Source of the DNA: CAWATZ01 sp963784995
GTDB taxonomy: Bacteria > Planctomycetota > Planctomycetia > Gemmatales > Gemmataceae
DNA length: 64,000 nucleotides
NCBI GenBank assembly: GCA_963784995.1
Contig: CAWATZ010000002.1
Coordinates: forward strand, 434,001 to 498,000
Direction of reading: 5' to 3'
How positions within the stretch are numbered: the stretch's first letter is position 1; every line of letters starts with the position of its first letter. Shown one piece after another: positions 36,999 through 44,387 of this stretch. The notes beneath the pieces are model-generated. The model was not told the DNA's origin. It did not search any database and worked only from the letters and a program-made list of their open reading frames with translations. The position numbers were made by a program, and so were the translations under genes.

Positions 36999-38390
36999 TC
37001 ATCTTTCTGGAGTGCCGGAAGGGATCAGGTCCTGGAACCTGTCGCCTTCCAGGAACAACCGATGCCACAGGTCGTAACACACCAGCCGAGCTAATCGCTC
37101 AGTCGGCCTGAGGCGTGCCCGGTCCAGTTCCCGCGGCGTCATCAGGTCATGGGTGCGCCGCTGCTTCGCCAGGTCGGCCAGAGGTTGCCCCTGGCGGAGC
37201 CAGAACGTCAGCAGCGGGACAGAGCGGGGCGGCGGCGGCAGCAGCGGCAGCAGCGTGCTGCCCAGCGCGGCGTTCGCCGGCAGCCGGGAGTCGCGGAAGG
37301 GACACAGGGCCTCCACTCCGGCCCGGTCCAGGCAGGTCAGGGCATGCTCGACGTTCCGGACCAGCTGCTGATCGTGGGTCAGCTTCTGGCCCAGGAACTC
37401 GACGCCGCCATCGAGCAGGACCGACCGCAGACCGTGGTGCCGCAGCCCGGCCGCGAACGGAGCGAGGAACAGGTCACGGTCCGATCCGGGCGGCTCCGCC
37501 GTGGCGGCGAGCGTCTCGACCAGAGCTTTGGCGATGTGCGCTTCGGTCGGCTGCTCGGCCGGGATCAGCAGATGGCCGGTCCCCAGCCGCTGGGACAGGG
37601 TCATGACCCAGTCCGTCTCGGCCCAGGCACGCGGATCGTCAATGGCCAGCGACACCGAGGTGGGCATCAGCTCGTCTTCGTGGAGATGGCGATTGCGGAT
37701 GATCTGCAAGCAGACGCTGCTCCAGCGTGCCGACAGCACGCAGGCTGGCCTGTCCAGCTGCCCGAGGCAGTCGCGCATGATCGTGTCCAGCCTGGCCAGC
37801 GTCAGCAGACCGGGCTGGGCTTCTTCCAGCGCAAAGCGGCGCAGGCCTTTCTGATCGAAGGCGATCCGTTCTCCAGGCAACAGCCGGAAGACCCCCTCAA
37901 AGAGCGTTTGCCGATCCGGCAGTTCGCCCTGGTCGATCCAGGACCGGGCGGCTTCCCGGTCCGGAGCCAGCGGTTTGCGGGCCCGAGCAACAAGCTCGGG
38001 CAGGCTGCCGTGGAGCAGGAACGTCTCGCCCTCGGAACAGTAGTAAAGGGGAAAAGGGGAACCCCAGGTCCGGACCGCGTGGACCTCGCCGGTCTGGGAA
38101 TCGAACAGGGCAACGGTGCTGCTGCCTTCCAGCTCGGACAGGTCAAGCAGCCCCTGTTCCAGGTAACGCCAGCGCAGCTCCTCGGCCAGGCGTTCGTGGT
38201 CCGGCGGCTCGGTCAAGCCCGTGGGCCGCAGGTAGCCGCGGATCACCAGGGTCAGCCCTTCCCAGCGAAAGACCTGCACGCCTGCGTGCAGGCACGCAGG
38301 GGATTGTGTCCACCCAGTTTCGTCGGGGACAGCATCGGGACGTGGCAGGTTGCGGAACAGAGACAACCGATCCAGGGAGCGGGTATCCAT
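36999..38390 (-). CDS. Asparagine-synthetase-like protein, degenerate active sites
   Basis: A 463-residue protein whose layout matches class II glutamine amidotransferase/asparagine synthetase: an N-terminal beta-sandwich (STVALFDSQTGEVHAVRTWGSPFPLYY) and a C-terminal helical synthetase-like domain. Both active sites are altered. There is no Cys at position 2, and the pyrophosphate loop SGGxDSS appears as LSARWSSV. The later GxGADE motif reads LDGGVEFLG. It is therefore probably not a synthetase; a regulatory or binding role is possible. ATG 38390 is chosen because the longer reading starts at a GTG without a ribosome site. A palindrome inserts SPACLHAGVQ near residue 35. Confidence 0.6.
   Translation of the reverse strand: MDTRSLDRLSLFRNLPRPDAVPDETGWTQSPACLHAGVQVFRWEGLTLVIRGYLRPTGLTEPPDHERLAEELRWRYLEQGLLDLSELEGSSTVALFDSQTGEVHAVRTWGSPFPLYYCSEGETFLLHGSLPELVARARKPLAPDREAARSWIDQGELPDRQTLFEGVFRLLPGERIAFDQKGLRRFALEEAQPGLLTLARLDTIMRDCLGQLDRPACVLSARWSSVCLQIIRNRHLHEDELMPTSVSLAIDDPRAWAETDWVMTLSQRLGTGHLLIPAEQPTEAHIAKALVETLAATAEPPGSDRDLFLAPFAAGLRHHGLRSVLLDGGVEFLGQKLTHDQQLVRNVEHALTCLDRAGVEALCPFRDSRLPANAALGSTLLPLLPPPPRSVPLLTFWLRQGQPLADLAKQRRTHDLMTPRELDRARLRPTERLARLVCYDLWHRLFLEGDRFQDLIPSGTPER
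38273..38300. repeat. Palindromic core inside the asparagine-synthetase-like gene
   Basis: CCTGCACGC (38273-38281) pairs with GCGTGCAGG (38284-38292), followed by CACGCAGG. Positions 38275-38300 are identical, on the opposite strand, to 27864-27889 in the hydrogenase gene. Translated in frame as part of the protein. Confidence 0.85.
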
Positions 38391-38547
38391 CCTTGAGTAC
38401 CTCCCGGCTCGCGGAGGGCCCCTTCGGGGCCGCAGTTGTGAGGTCGGGGCGGAAACCCCGGCGTTAATACCAGAGTCCCCAAGCATACTGTTTTTCCTGC
38501 CTCCGGATCAAGCCGGGCTGACGATCCAGATCGCCTCCGCGGCCTGG

Positions 38548-39738
38548 TTACCTCCTTGCCGTTTCTTCCCTTCGACCGCGCAGCGAATCGGCACGCGCCT
38601 CGAAGCGCTGTCCGGGAGCCGGCCGGCACAGCTGGTCCAGCAGGGCGGTGTACTGCTGGGCCTGGGACGAGAAGGTGAACTGTTCCAGCACCTTGTGCCG
38701 GCCCTGCAGACCCATGTCGCGGAGGCGTTCTTCCGACTCGATGGCGTCCCAGAGCCGGTCGGCCAGTTCTTGCGGGTCTCCCGGCGAGACCAGGTAGCCG
38801 TTGGCACCGTCATCGATCAATTCCGAGGCGCCGCCCCCGGTGGAGGCAACCACCGGCACGCCGGCGGCGAACGCTTCCAGCACCACGTGAGGCACCTCCC
38901 GGCCTGCCCGCACTTCGGGCAGCACCAGCAAGTCGAAGAAGGGGACAAAGCAATCGAGGTCGTTGCGGAACCCGGCCAGGACCACGTCGCCGGCCAGGCC
39001 CGAGGCGTTGATCTGCCGCAGCAGGGCCGACCGCTGCGCCCCCTCGCCAAACAGGACAAAGCCGGTCCACGGGGCTCGATCCAGGACGATCTCCGCCGCC
39101 GCGATCAGCACGTCAAACCCCTGTTCCGGACTGAGCCGGCCGGCCGCCCCGATGACCACCTTGCGCGGTTGCCGGAAGAGTCGGGCCAGCCTGGTGCGGT
39201 AGCGCAGGTCGGGATCGACAAAGCGCTCCGGATCGACCGCGTTGGGGATCACCAGGGCGCGCTGGGGCAGCACGCCGGCTCGCAGCACCTTGTCGGCACA
39301 GGCCCGGGACACACAGACCACCCTGTCCATCCAGCGCAGACAGAAGCGATCGAGCGCCACGCCCGCGCGACCCCACAAGCCGGAGCTGGTCCAGCCCCGG
39401 TGTACGGCCACGACGGGGGTGCCCGCTCGCCGGGCGGCCGGGCGGCCCAGCAGGTTGGCCTTGCAGCCATGACACAGCAAGACGTCGGCCTTCAGCTGTT
39501 TCAGTTGCGCGGTGATCTCCCGACTGGCGCGAAACAGCCAGGGCGTGTCGGCCTGGAGGGAATGGACCTCGAACTTGCGTTCGGCCGCGGCCTGGTGGAA
39601 GGCCCGATCACGGCCCTTCTGGGCGAAGGTCAGGAAGACGGTCCGGCTGTCGGGAGCCATTTCCTGAGCCAGCCCCAGCAGTTGCCGTTCTGGCCCACCC
39701 ACGAAGGTGGAGGCCAGCAAATGAACGATGGTTCGCAC
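38548..39738 (-). CDS. GT4-family glycosyltransferase
   Basis: A 396-residue GT-B glycosyltransferase. The N-terminal Rossmann domain begins with HLLASTFVGGPERQLLGLA and includes DVLLCHGCKANLLG. The C-terminal domain holds the nucleotide-sugar region GAAGRLSPEQGFDVLIAAA, GEGAQRSALL and the EX7E-like segment VVLEAFAAGVPVVASTGGGASELI. It probably adds a sugar to a surface glycan or lipid carrier. GTG 39738 is chosen because GGGGAG lies 6-7 bp upstream; a GTG two codons earlier touches that site. A 77-bp palindrome sits directly upstream of the ribosome site. Confidence 0.85.
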   Translation of the reverse strand: MRTIVHLLASTFVGGPERQLLGLAQEMAPDSRTVFLTFAQKGRDRAFHQAAAERKFEVHSLQADTPWLFRASREITAQLKQLKADVLLCHGCKANLLGRPAARRAGTPVVAVHRGWTSSGLWGRAGVALDRFCLRWMDRVVCVSRACADKVLRAGVLPQRALVIPNAVDPERFVDPDLRYRTRLARLFRQPRKVVIGAAGRLSPEQGFDVLIAAAEIVLDRAPWTGFVLFGEGAQRSALLRQINASGLAGDVVLAGFRNDLDCFVPFFDLLVLPEVRAGREVPHVVLEAFAAGVPVVASTGGGASELIDDGANGYLVSPGDPQELADRLWDAIESEERLRDMGLQGRHKVLEQFTFSSQAQQYTALLDQLCRPAPGQRFEARADSLRGRREETARR

Positions 39739-39749
39739 GGACACCTCCC

Positions 39750-39826
39750 CAACTCGGAACGCGGAACTGGGAGTGCGGAACGGAATCCTTCTTCGCTCCG
39801 CACTCCCAGCTCCGCGTTCCGAGTTG
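39750..39826. repeat. 77-bp palindrome upstream of the GT4 gene
   Basis: 30-bp arms (39750-39779, 39797-39826) with one mismatch and a 17-bp loop; the left arm begins CAACTCGGAACGCGGAACTG. It abuts the ribosome binding site of the glycosyltransferase gene, so it could affect translation. Confidence 0.9.
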
Positions 39827-39860
39827 CGGGAGGGATCTTATTACCCCTTCCAAGGTTGAG

Positions 39861-40103
39861 TCAAGGCGGATCATAGCCGCCCGGCGTCCAGGGATTGCAG
39901 CGGCAGATGCGCCAGGCCCCCTTGCAGCAGCCGCGGATCGGGCCGTATTTGTTGACCGCCTCGATGAAATACTCGCTGCAGCTGGGCTGGAACCGGCACA
40001 ACGGCGGCAGCAGCGGCCGGAGCAGCACCTGGTAGGCCCGCACCCCGGCGATCAGGAAAAGGCGGAGCAGCCACCCGAGCGGGAACAGCAACCGGCCGAT
40101 CAC
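39861..40103 (-). CDS. yidD: YidD membrane protein insertion efficiency factor
   Basis: An 80-residue protein with an N-terminal amphipathic hydrophobic helix and the YidD signature RFQPSCSEYFIEAVNKYGPIRGCCKGAWRI...CNPW...GYDP. YidD assists YidC in inserting membrane proteins. Its ATG overlaps the rnpA stop by four bases, the usual rnpA-yidD coupling. yidC does not follow. Confidence 0.95.
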   Translation of the reverse strand: MIGRLLFPLGWLLRLFLIAGVRAYQVLLRPLLPPLCRFQPSCSEYFIEAVNKYGPIRGCCKGAWRICRCNPWTPGGYDPP

Positions 40104-40474
40104 GTTGTTTTCCCCTCTTTCTCCAGCTTCCGGGCCAGCTGGCGGACCAGCTTGGGCAGCGACTCCATCAGGAGTTGCAAGGTCGGCTCCTCGGGCTTGC
40201 GCGGAATCAGGACCAGGTCCAGTCCGGTCGGGAGTTGCTCCCGGGTCAGCCGGAACGCCTCGCGGTACAGCCGGCGCAGCCGGTTGCGCTGGGTCGCCTT
40301 GCCGAACTTGCGCGACACCGACAGCCCCAGCCGCAGGTGCGGCAGACCGTTGGGAGCGCCGTAGACGATCAGCCAGGCGTCGGCCACCGAACGGCGGAAG
40401 TCGTAGACCCGCCGGAAGTCAGCGGGCCGACGCAAATGCTCGTGCGGCCGGAAGGTCAAACGCGGAACGGGCAT
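40100..40474 (-). CDS. rnpA: Ribonuclease P protein component
   Basis: A 124-residue basic protein with the RNase P signature KFGKATQRNRLRRLYREAFR and an N-terminal LRRPADFRRVYDFRRS. It binds RNase P RNA to process tRNA 5' ends. ATG 40474 follows GAGGGGAGCTGACCC. rpmH, which normally precedes rnpA, is absent: a 71-bp palindrome and the regulator gene lie there instead. Confidence 0.95.
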   Translation of the reverse strand: MPVPRLTFRPHEHLRRPADFRRVYDFRRSVADAWLIVYGAPNGLPHLRLGLSVSRKFGKATQRNRLRRLYREAFRLTREQLPTGLDLVLIPRKPEEPTLQLLMESLPKLVRQLARKLEKEGKTT

Positions 40475-40492
40475 GGGTCAGCTCCCCTCTTC

Positions 40493-40563
40493 GATGACAA
40501 GGTGACAGGGTGACAAGGTGACAAAGCATTAGGTTCACCTTGTCACCCTGTCACCTTGTCATC
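40493..40563. repeat. 71-bp palindrome that ends the regulator gene
   Basis: Perfect 29-bp arms (40493-40521, 40535-40563) with a 13-bp loop; arms are made of repeated GACAAGGTGACAGGGTGACA-type words. The right arm contains the last residues (DDKVTG) and the stop codon of the sigma-54 activator. Confidence 0.9.
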
Positions 40564-42009
40564 GGACAGCCCCGGCACGTCAATCTCCAGGTCCTTGATT
40601 CGCCGGTAGAGCGACGACAGCGCCATGTTCAGCCGGCGGGCCGCTTCTTTCTTGTCGGGACACAGCCGCAGGATGCGCTCGATGTGCTGTTTCTCGAAGC
40701 GCTTCAGCGCCTCGCCCAGGTCATCGACCAGGGCCGGGTCGTTCTCGATCGGGGCCAGGTCGGGCGGCAGGTCGGCGGGCGTGATCAGCGGTCCTTCCCC
40801 GAGGATGACGGCCCGCTGCAAGGCATTGTCCAGCTCGCGGACGTTGCCCTTCCAGCGGCAGGCCCGCAGCAGCTGCATGGCCTCGTGCGTCACCCCCGGG
40901 ACGTGCTTGCCCAGGGTCCGGCAATGCTGCCGCAGCAGGAAATCGACCAGCGGCGGAATGTCTTCCCGACGGTCGCGCAGCGGCGGCAGGTGAATGCAGA
41001 CCACGTTGAGCCGGTAAAACAGGTCCTCGCGGAAGCGGCCGGCCTCGACCTCGGCACGCAGGTCCTTGTTGGTCGCCGCCAGCACGCGGGCCTCGACCCG
41101 GATCGGTTCAGAGGCCCCGACCGGCAAGATCTCCTTCTGCTCGATGGCCCGCAGCAGCTTGGCCTGGGTCGCCAGCGCTGTCTCGCCGATCTCATCCAGG
41201 AACACCGTCCCCCGGCCGGCATGGACAAAGACGCCCGGCTGGTCCCGGTCGGCGCCGGTGAACGCCCCTTTGCGATGGCCAAACAGCTGATTCTCCAGCA
41301 AATCGTGCGGAATCGCGGCACAGTTGAGCGCGACGAAAGGGGCGGCGGTCTGTTGGAGTACCGGCTTTAGCCGGTCCTGGGCAGCCGGACCGGCTAAAGC
41401 CGGTACTCCAGCGTGCTTGTGAATGGCCCGGGCAATGACTTCCTTGCCGACGCCGCTTTCCCCGGTAATCAGCACCGTGCTGCGTGTCGGGCCCACCTTG
41501 GCCACCATCGCCAGGACGCGGCGCATGGCCTGGCTTTCCGCGATGATCTCTCCTTCGCAAGTGTGGTTCAGTTCCCGGCGCAGCCACTGGTTTTCCAGGA
41601 ACAGCTCGCGGTGGGCGAGCATCCGGCGGATCTTGCCCAGCACCTCGTCGAGCAGGATCGGCTTCATCAGGTAATCGTGCGCTCCGCGCTGAAAGGCCTC
41701 GACGGCGTTCTCAACCGTGGCGTAGGCGGTGATCAGCAGCACAAACGTCTCGGGGCTGATCCGCTGCAGCCGTTCCAGCAGTCCCAGCCCGTCCATCCCG
41801 GGCAGCTGGACGTCGCACAGGGCCGCGTCAAAGCACTGCTCGGCCGCACGCTCCAGCCCCTCCTCGGCCGAGCCGCAAGCAACGACGGTGAATCCCTCCT
41901 GGCCCAGATACTCGGCCAGGGTATCGCGGATCAGCGGCTCGTCATCGACGACCAGGATGCGGGGTGTGCGTCCCGCAACGCCTGCCCGGCGATTTCGGGA
42001 CTCTAGCAT
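40543..42009 (-). CDS. Sigma-54 dependent response regulator
   Basis: A 488-residue NtrC-type activator. The receiver domain (ILVVDDEPLIRDTL, with phospho-acceptor Asp in DAALCDVQLPGMDG, and Lys in DYLMKPI) is followed by an AAA+ domain with Walker A GESGVGKE, the GAFTGA loop that contacts sigma-54, Walker B GTVFLDEIGE and sensor RVLAATNKDL. The C-terminal Fis-type HTH is DKKEAARRLNMALSSLYRRI. ATG 42009 overlaps the kinase stop by seven bases, and GGAGG precedes it. A palindrome adds about 19 residues after the Walker A helix, and the last residues come from another palindrome. It would be phosphorylated by the upstream kinase. Confidence 0.92.
   Translation of the reverse strand: MLESRNRRAGVAGRTPRILVVDDEPLIRDTLAEYLGQEGFTVVACGSAEEGLERAAEQCFDAALCDVQLPGMDGLGLLERLQRISPETFVLLITAYATVENAVEAFQRGAHDYLMKPILLDEVLGKIRRMLAHRELFLENQWLRRELNHTCEGEIIAESQAMRRVLAMVAKVGPTRSTVLITGESGVGKEVIARAIHKHAGVPALAGPAAQDRLKPVLQQTAAPFVALNCAAIPHDLLENQLFGHRKGAFTGADRDQPGVFVHAGRGTVFLDEIGETALATQAKLLRAIEQKEILPVGASEPIRVEARVLAATNKDLRAEVEAGRFREDLFYRLNVVCIHLPPLRDRREDIPPLVDFLLRQHCRTLGKHVPGVTHEAMQLLRACRWKGNVRELDNALQRAVILGEGPLITPADLPPDLAPIENDPALVDDLGEALKRFEKQHIERILRLCPDKKEAARRLNMALSSLYRRIKDLEIDVPGLSDDKVTG
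41354..41410. repeat. 57-bp palindrome inside the AAA+ domain
   Basis: Perfect 24-bp arms (41354-41377, 41387-41410) with a 9-bp loop; left arm begins TGGAGTACCGGCTTTAGCCG. Exactly 19 codons long, read in frame between IHKHA and PFVALNCAAIP. Confidence 0.92.
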
Positions 42010-43445
42010 GTCGCACGTTCCTCCACCTTGCTCAAAGGCAGCCAGATCCGGAAGGTGGTCCCCTGTCCGGGCGTGGACTCCCACTCGATGCTGCCGCCGT
42101 GGTCCTCGACCAGCTTGCGGGTCACGAACAGTCCCAGGCCGGTGCCGTGCTTCTTGGTCGTGAAATAGGGTTGGAACAGCCGGGCCGCGTTCTCCGCACC
42201 GATGCCGCAGCCGGTGTCGCGCACGGCGATTGCGACGCCTCTGCAGGACGGGCTTCCGAGCCCGTCTGGCCGGCCTGGGAAGGCCGGCCTACGTTCGACG
42301 CTCAGTCCGATCTGGCCGTCGCGCGGCGTGGCGTCGATGGCGTTGAGGACCAGGTTGAGGAACACCTGCACCAGCTGATCGCGCACGCCCTCCAGCGGCG
42401 GCAGGTCTTCCGGGATGGGCGGCGTGGCGATCCGGCCGCGGGTCCGCTTGTAATACTTGGCGATGTTCAGCGCCTCGTCAAGGACCTCGGCCAGGGAGAA
42501 GCGCGTCCGCTCGCTGCTGGCCGGCCGGCTGAACTCGATCAGCTCGCGCAGGGTGCCGCGAATGCGCTGCAGCTGGCCGCTGACCAGGGACAATTTGTTC
42601 TGAGTGTACGGATCGCTCTCGTGCCGCTGCAGCATCTGCACCAGCGAGCTGATGGAGGTAAGCGGATTGCCGACTTCGTGGGCGATGCCGGCGGCCAGCA
42701 AACCGAAGGCGGCCATCTTTTCCTGATGCAGCACGTGCGCTTGCGATTCCTGCAACTGCCGGGTGCGCTCGGCAATGCGCTGCTCCAGCTCCGACTGGTT
42801 CTCCTTCAGGGCCCGGTTGAGCCGGACCAGATGCTCGCCGATCTGCTTGAGCAGCAGGGCCAGGCCGTTGCCGGCCCAGGTCACCCAGACCAGCACCACC
42901 AGCATCAGCAGAAACCGGGCTGGAGGCGGCGCCGGCACCCCGGGGGCTAACGCCCCCGGGCTCGCCAGGGTCAGGTAGAGGATGCCGTAACTGAGACAGT
43001 GCAGGCCACAGCTGAGGTAGGTGACCCGCGAGGGATGGCGGATACTGCAGCAGACCAGCGACAGGATGTAGAAATAGCGAAAGGGACTGTCCAGGCCGGC
43101 GTCGCAGTAGCACAGCAGGCCGATAAACAGGGCCTCCATGCCGGAGACCGACAGGGGATAGCGGCCCAGAAAGATCCGGCCGCGGAAACTGTACCAGGTG
43201 TCCAGCAGGGTGTAGAGCAACCCCACGGACAGGATGGCGTTCAGCAACAACTGCTGGATCGGCACCGGCGGAGTGATGCCGCGGCGGTCGCCCGGCAGGT
43301 TGACCAGGAGGTAGCCGATCAGCAGGCCGAACCAGCGAATTTTGATGGCGATGGTTTCCGCCGCCAGCTCCCAGGGGGACACCGGCCATCCCAGACGCTC
43401 GGCGGAGCCCGAAGCGCTCGCGACGGGGAGAGAAGACGTGGCCAT
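42003..43445 (-). CDS. Membrane sensor histidine kinase
   Basis: A 480-residue kinase. About five to six membrane helices fill residues 30-205, a coiled-coil follows (LKENQSELEQRIAERTRQLQESQ), then the dimerisation domain with phospho-His in GIAHEVGNPLTSISSLVQML. The ATPase domain shows the N box (QVFLNLVLNAIDAT), G1 (VRDTGCGI), F box (FQPYFTTKKHGTGLGL) and G2. It pairs with the sigma-54 activator, whose start overlaps its stop; the signal is unknown. Two palindromes (42247-42289 and 42939-42960) are read in frame, one inside the ATPase domain between the N box and G1, one between membrane helices. ATG 43445 has only a weak ribosome site. Confidence 0.92.
   Translation of the reverse strand: MATSSLPVASASGSAERLGWPVSPWELAAETIAIKIRWFGLLIGYLLVNLPGDRRGITPPVPIQQLLLNAILSVGLLYTLLDTWYSFRGRIFLGRYPLSVSGMEALFIGLLCYCDAGLDSPFRYFYILSLVCCSIRHPSRVTYLSCGLHCLSYGILYLTLASPGALAPGVPAPPPARFLLMLVVLVWVTWAGNGLALLLKQIGEHLVRLNRALKENQSELEQRIAERTRQLQESQAHVLHQEKMAAFGLLAAGIAHEVGNPLTSISSLVQMLQRHESDPYTQNKLSLVSGQLQRIRGTLRELIEFSRPASSERTRFSLAEVLDEALNIAKYYKRTRGRIATPPIPEDLPPLEGVRDQLVQVFLNLVLNAIDATPRDGQIGLSVERRPAFPGRPDGLGSPSCRGVAIAVRDTGCGIGAENAARLFQPYFTTKKHGTGLGLFVTRKLVEDHGGSIEWESTPGQGTTFRIWLPLSKVEERATC
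42247..42289. repeat. Double-hairpin element in the kinase ATPase domain
   Basis: Two adjacent hairpins: GACGGGCT/AGCCCGTC (42247-42266) and GGCCGGCCT/AGGCCGGCC (42268-42289). Read in frame as RPAFPGRPDGLGSPSC between strands of the ATP-binding domain. Confidence 0.8.
42939..42960. repeat. 22-bp palindrome between kinase membrane helices
   Basis: CCCGGGGGC-TAAC-GCCCCCGGG is perfect over 9-bp arms. It encodes part of SPGALAPGVPAP in a loop between two membrane helices. Confidence 0.75.
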
Positions 43446-43532
43446 GTTTGCAGGTCGATTCCACGTGAGGGTGAAGCTGACTCTGCTTTTATTCTAGCAA
43501 TTCCGGACCCGTTCCTCCATTCTCCTCGGCCC

Positions 43533-43548
43533 GTTAACTCTGGTTAAC
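43533..43548. promoter_or_regulatory. GTTAAC inverted-repeat operator candidate
   Basis: GTTAAC-TCTG-GTTAAC is a perfect palindromic pair with a 4-bp spacer, 5 bp before a TTGACA (43553-43558). A convincing -10 box is missing on the plus strand, so it could also control the divergent histidine kinase gene 88 bp away. Confidence 0.4.
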
Positions 43549-43689
43549 GCCGTTGACACGCAGCGAAGCGTTCCCTTGCGCCCAACGCCGGGAGCGTCAG
43601 CCGATCACCGCTGTTCCGAAATTCCTTTCCCTTTGTGGGCAAAGGACTTATGGATGGAAATGCCAGGACGGGATCGAGCTGGCGCGGGA

Positions 43690-43780
43690 GTTGCATTTGA
43701 ACAAGACCAAATGCAACCTTCGCTGTTTCTCACAACGACGAACCGCCATTCCTTGGGGGAATGGCGGTTTGTCGTCTTTT
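43690..43780 (+). ncRNA. Candidate small RNA (hairpin plus terminator)
   Basis: On the plus strand a perfect 10-bp hairpin (GTTGCATTTG 43690-43699, CAAATGCAAC 43708-43717) is followed by an 18-bp terminator stem and CTTTT. No coding gene lies upstream on this strand that needs a terminator. The 5' end is not defined; the transcript would begin somewhere after 43560. Confidence 0.4.
43735..43780 (+). terminator. Strong Rho-independent terminator, orphan
   Basis: ACGACGAACCGCCATTCC (43735-43752) pairs with GGAATGGCGGTTTGTCGT (43758-43775), one G-U pair, 5-nt loop, then CTTTT. It points away from the histidine kinase and against rpsI, so it serves an unannotated plus-strand transcript. Confidence 0.75.
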
Positions 43781-43788
43781 CAAAGCCA

Positions 43789-43894
43789 CCCAGGGCGATC
43801 GCCCTGGGCTATCGTGTTGCGCCCCTTCGGGGCGGAAAACCATGTCTTTCGCCCCGAAGGGGCGCAACACGATAGCCCAGGGCATCGCCCTGGG
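43789..43894. repeat. 106-bp palindromic element after rpsI
   Basis: Long inverted arms beginning CCCAGGGCGATCGCCCTGGG, each with an inner GCCCCTTCGGGGC hairpin. It shares TGTTGCGCC, CTTCGGGGCG and ATAGCCCAGGGC with the element at 45916-46017, so both belong to one family. Confidence 0.9.
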
Positions 43895-43905
43895 GATCGG
43901 TTGGC

Positions 43906-44373
43906 TCAGCGCTTGGAGAACTGGAAGCTCTTGCGAGCGCCCTTGCGGCCGTACTTCTTGCGTTCCTTCATCCGGCCGTCGCGGGTGAGGTAGCCGGAAT
44001 CGCGGAGCTTCTTGGCCATGCTGACCGTGGCTTCGCTTCCCTCGGCGGCCTCGGCGATTTCACCTCCGGTGGGCAGGCCGAACATTTCCTTGAGAGCACG
44101 CGCGATGCCCTGGCAGATGGCCCCGGACTGACCGGTGAAACCGCCGCCGTGGACACGGATGGTCACGTCAAGGCGATTGCGCATGTCCATCAGCTCGAGC
44201 GGACCGTAGACGGCGCTGCGGTCCTTGTGTTCGGTGAAGTACTCTTCCACGCTCCGGCCGTTGATGCGGATCTGGCCGGAGCCCTCGGCGATCCGGACGC
44301 GGGCCACGGCGGTCTTGCGCCGGCCGGTGCCCAGGTGAGCGGGTTTCTTGGCGGTAGTGGTGGTGGCGGCCAT
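43906..44373 (-). CDS. rpsI: 30S ribosomal protein S9
   Basis: A 155-residue uS9 protein: GTGRRKTAVARVRI, the central GGGFTGQSGAICQGIARAL, and the C-terminal DGRMKERKKYGRKGARKSFQFSKR, whose end reaches the ribosomal P site. A 15-residue Ala/Thr-rich N-terminal extension is present. It is 14 bp after rplM, the universal rplM-rpsI operon. Confidence 0.97.
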   Translation of the reverse strand: MAATTTTAKKPAHLGTGRRKTAVARVRIAEGSGQIRINGRSVEEYFTEHKDRSAVYGPLELMDMRNRLDVTIRVHGGGFTGQSGAICQGIARALKEMFGLPTGGEIAEAAEGSEATVSMAKKLRDSGYLTRDGRMKERKKYGRKGARKSFQFSKR

Positions 44374-44387
44374 TTATCTCCTCGGGT

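Larger units (their letters stand above)
43446..43905. other. 460-bp gap with possible small RNA and a palindrome
   Basis: Between the kinase start and the rpsI stop there is no protein gene with a start and domain. The gap holds GTTAAC-N4-GTTAAC (43533-43548), two plus-strand hairpins ending in a strong terminator (43690-43780), and a 106-bp palindromic element (43789-43894). Confidence 0.55.
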
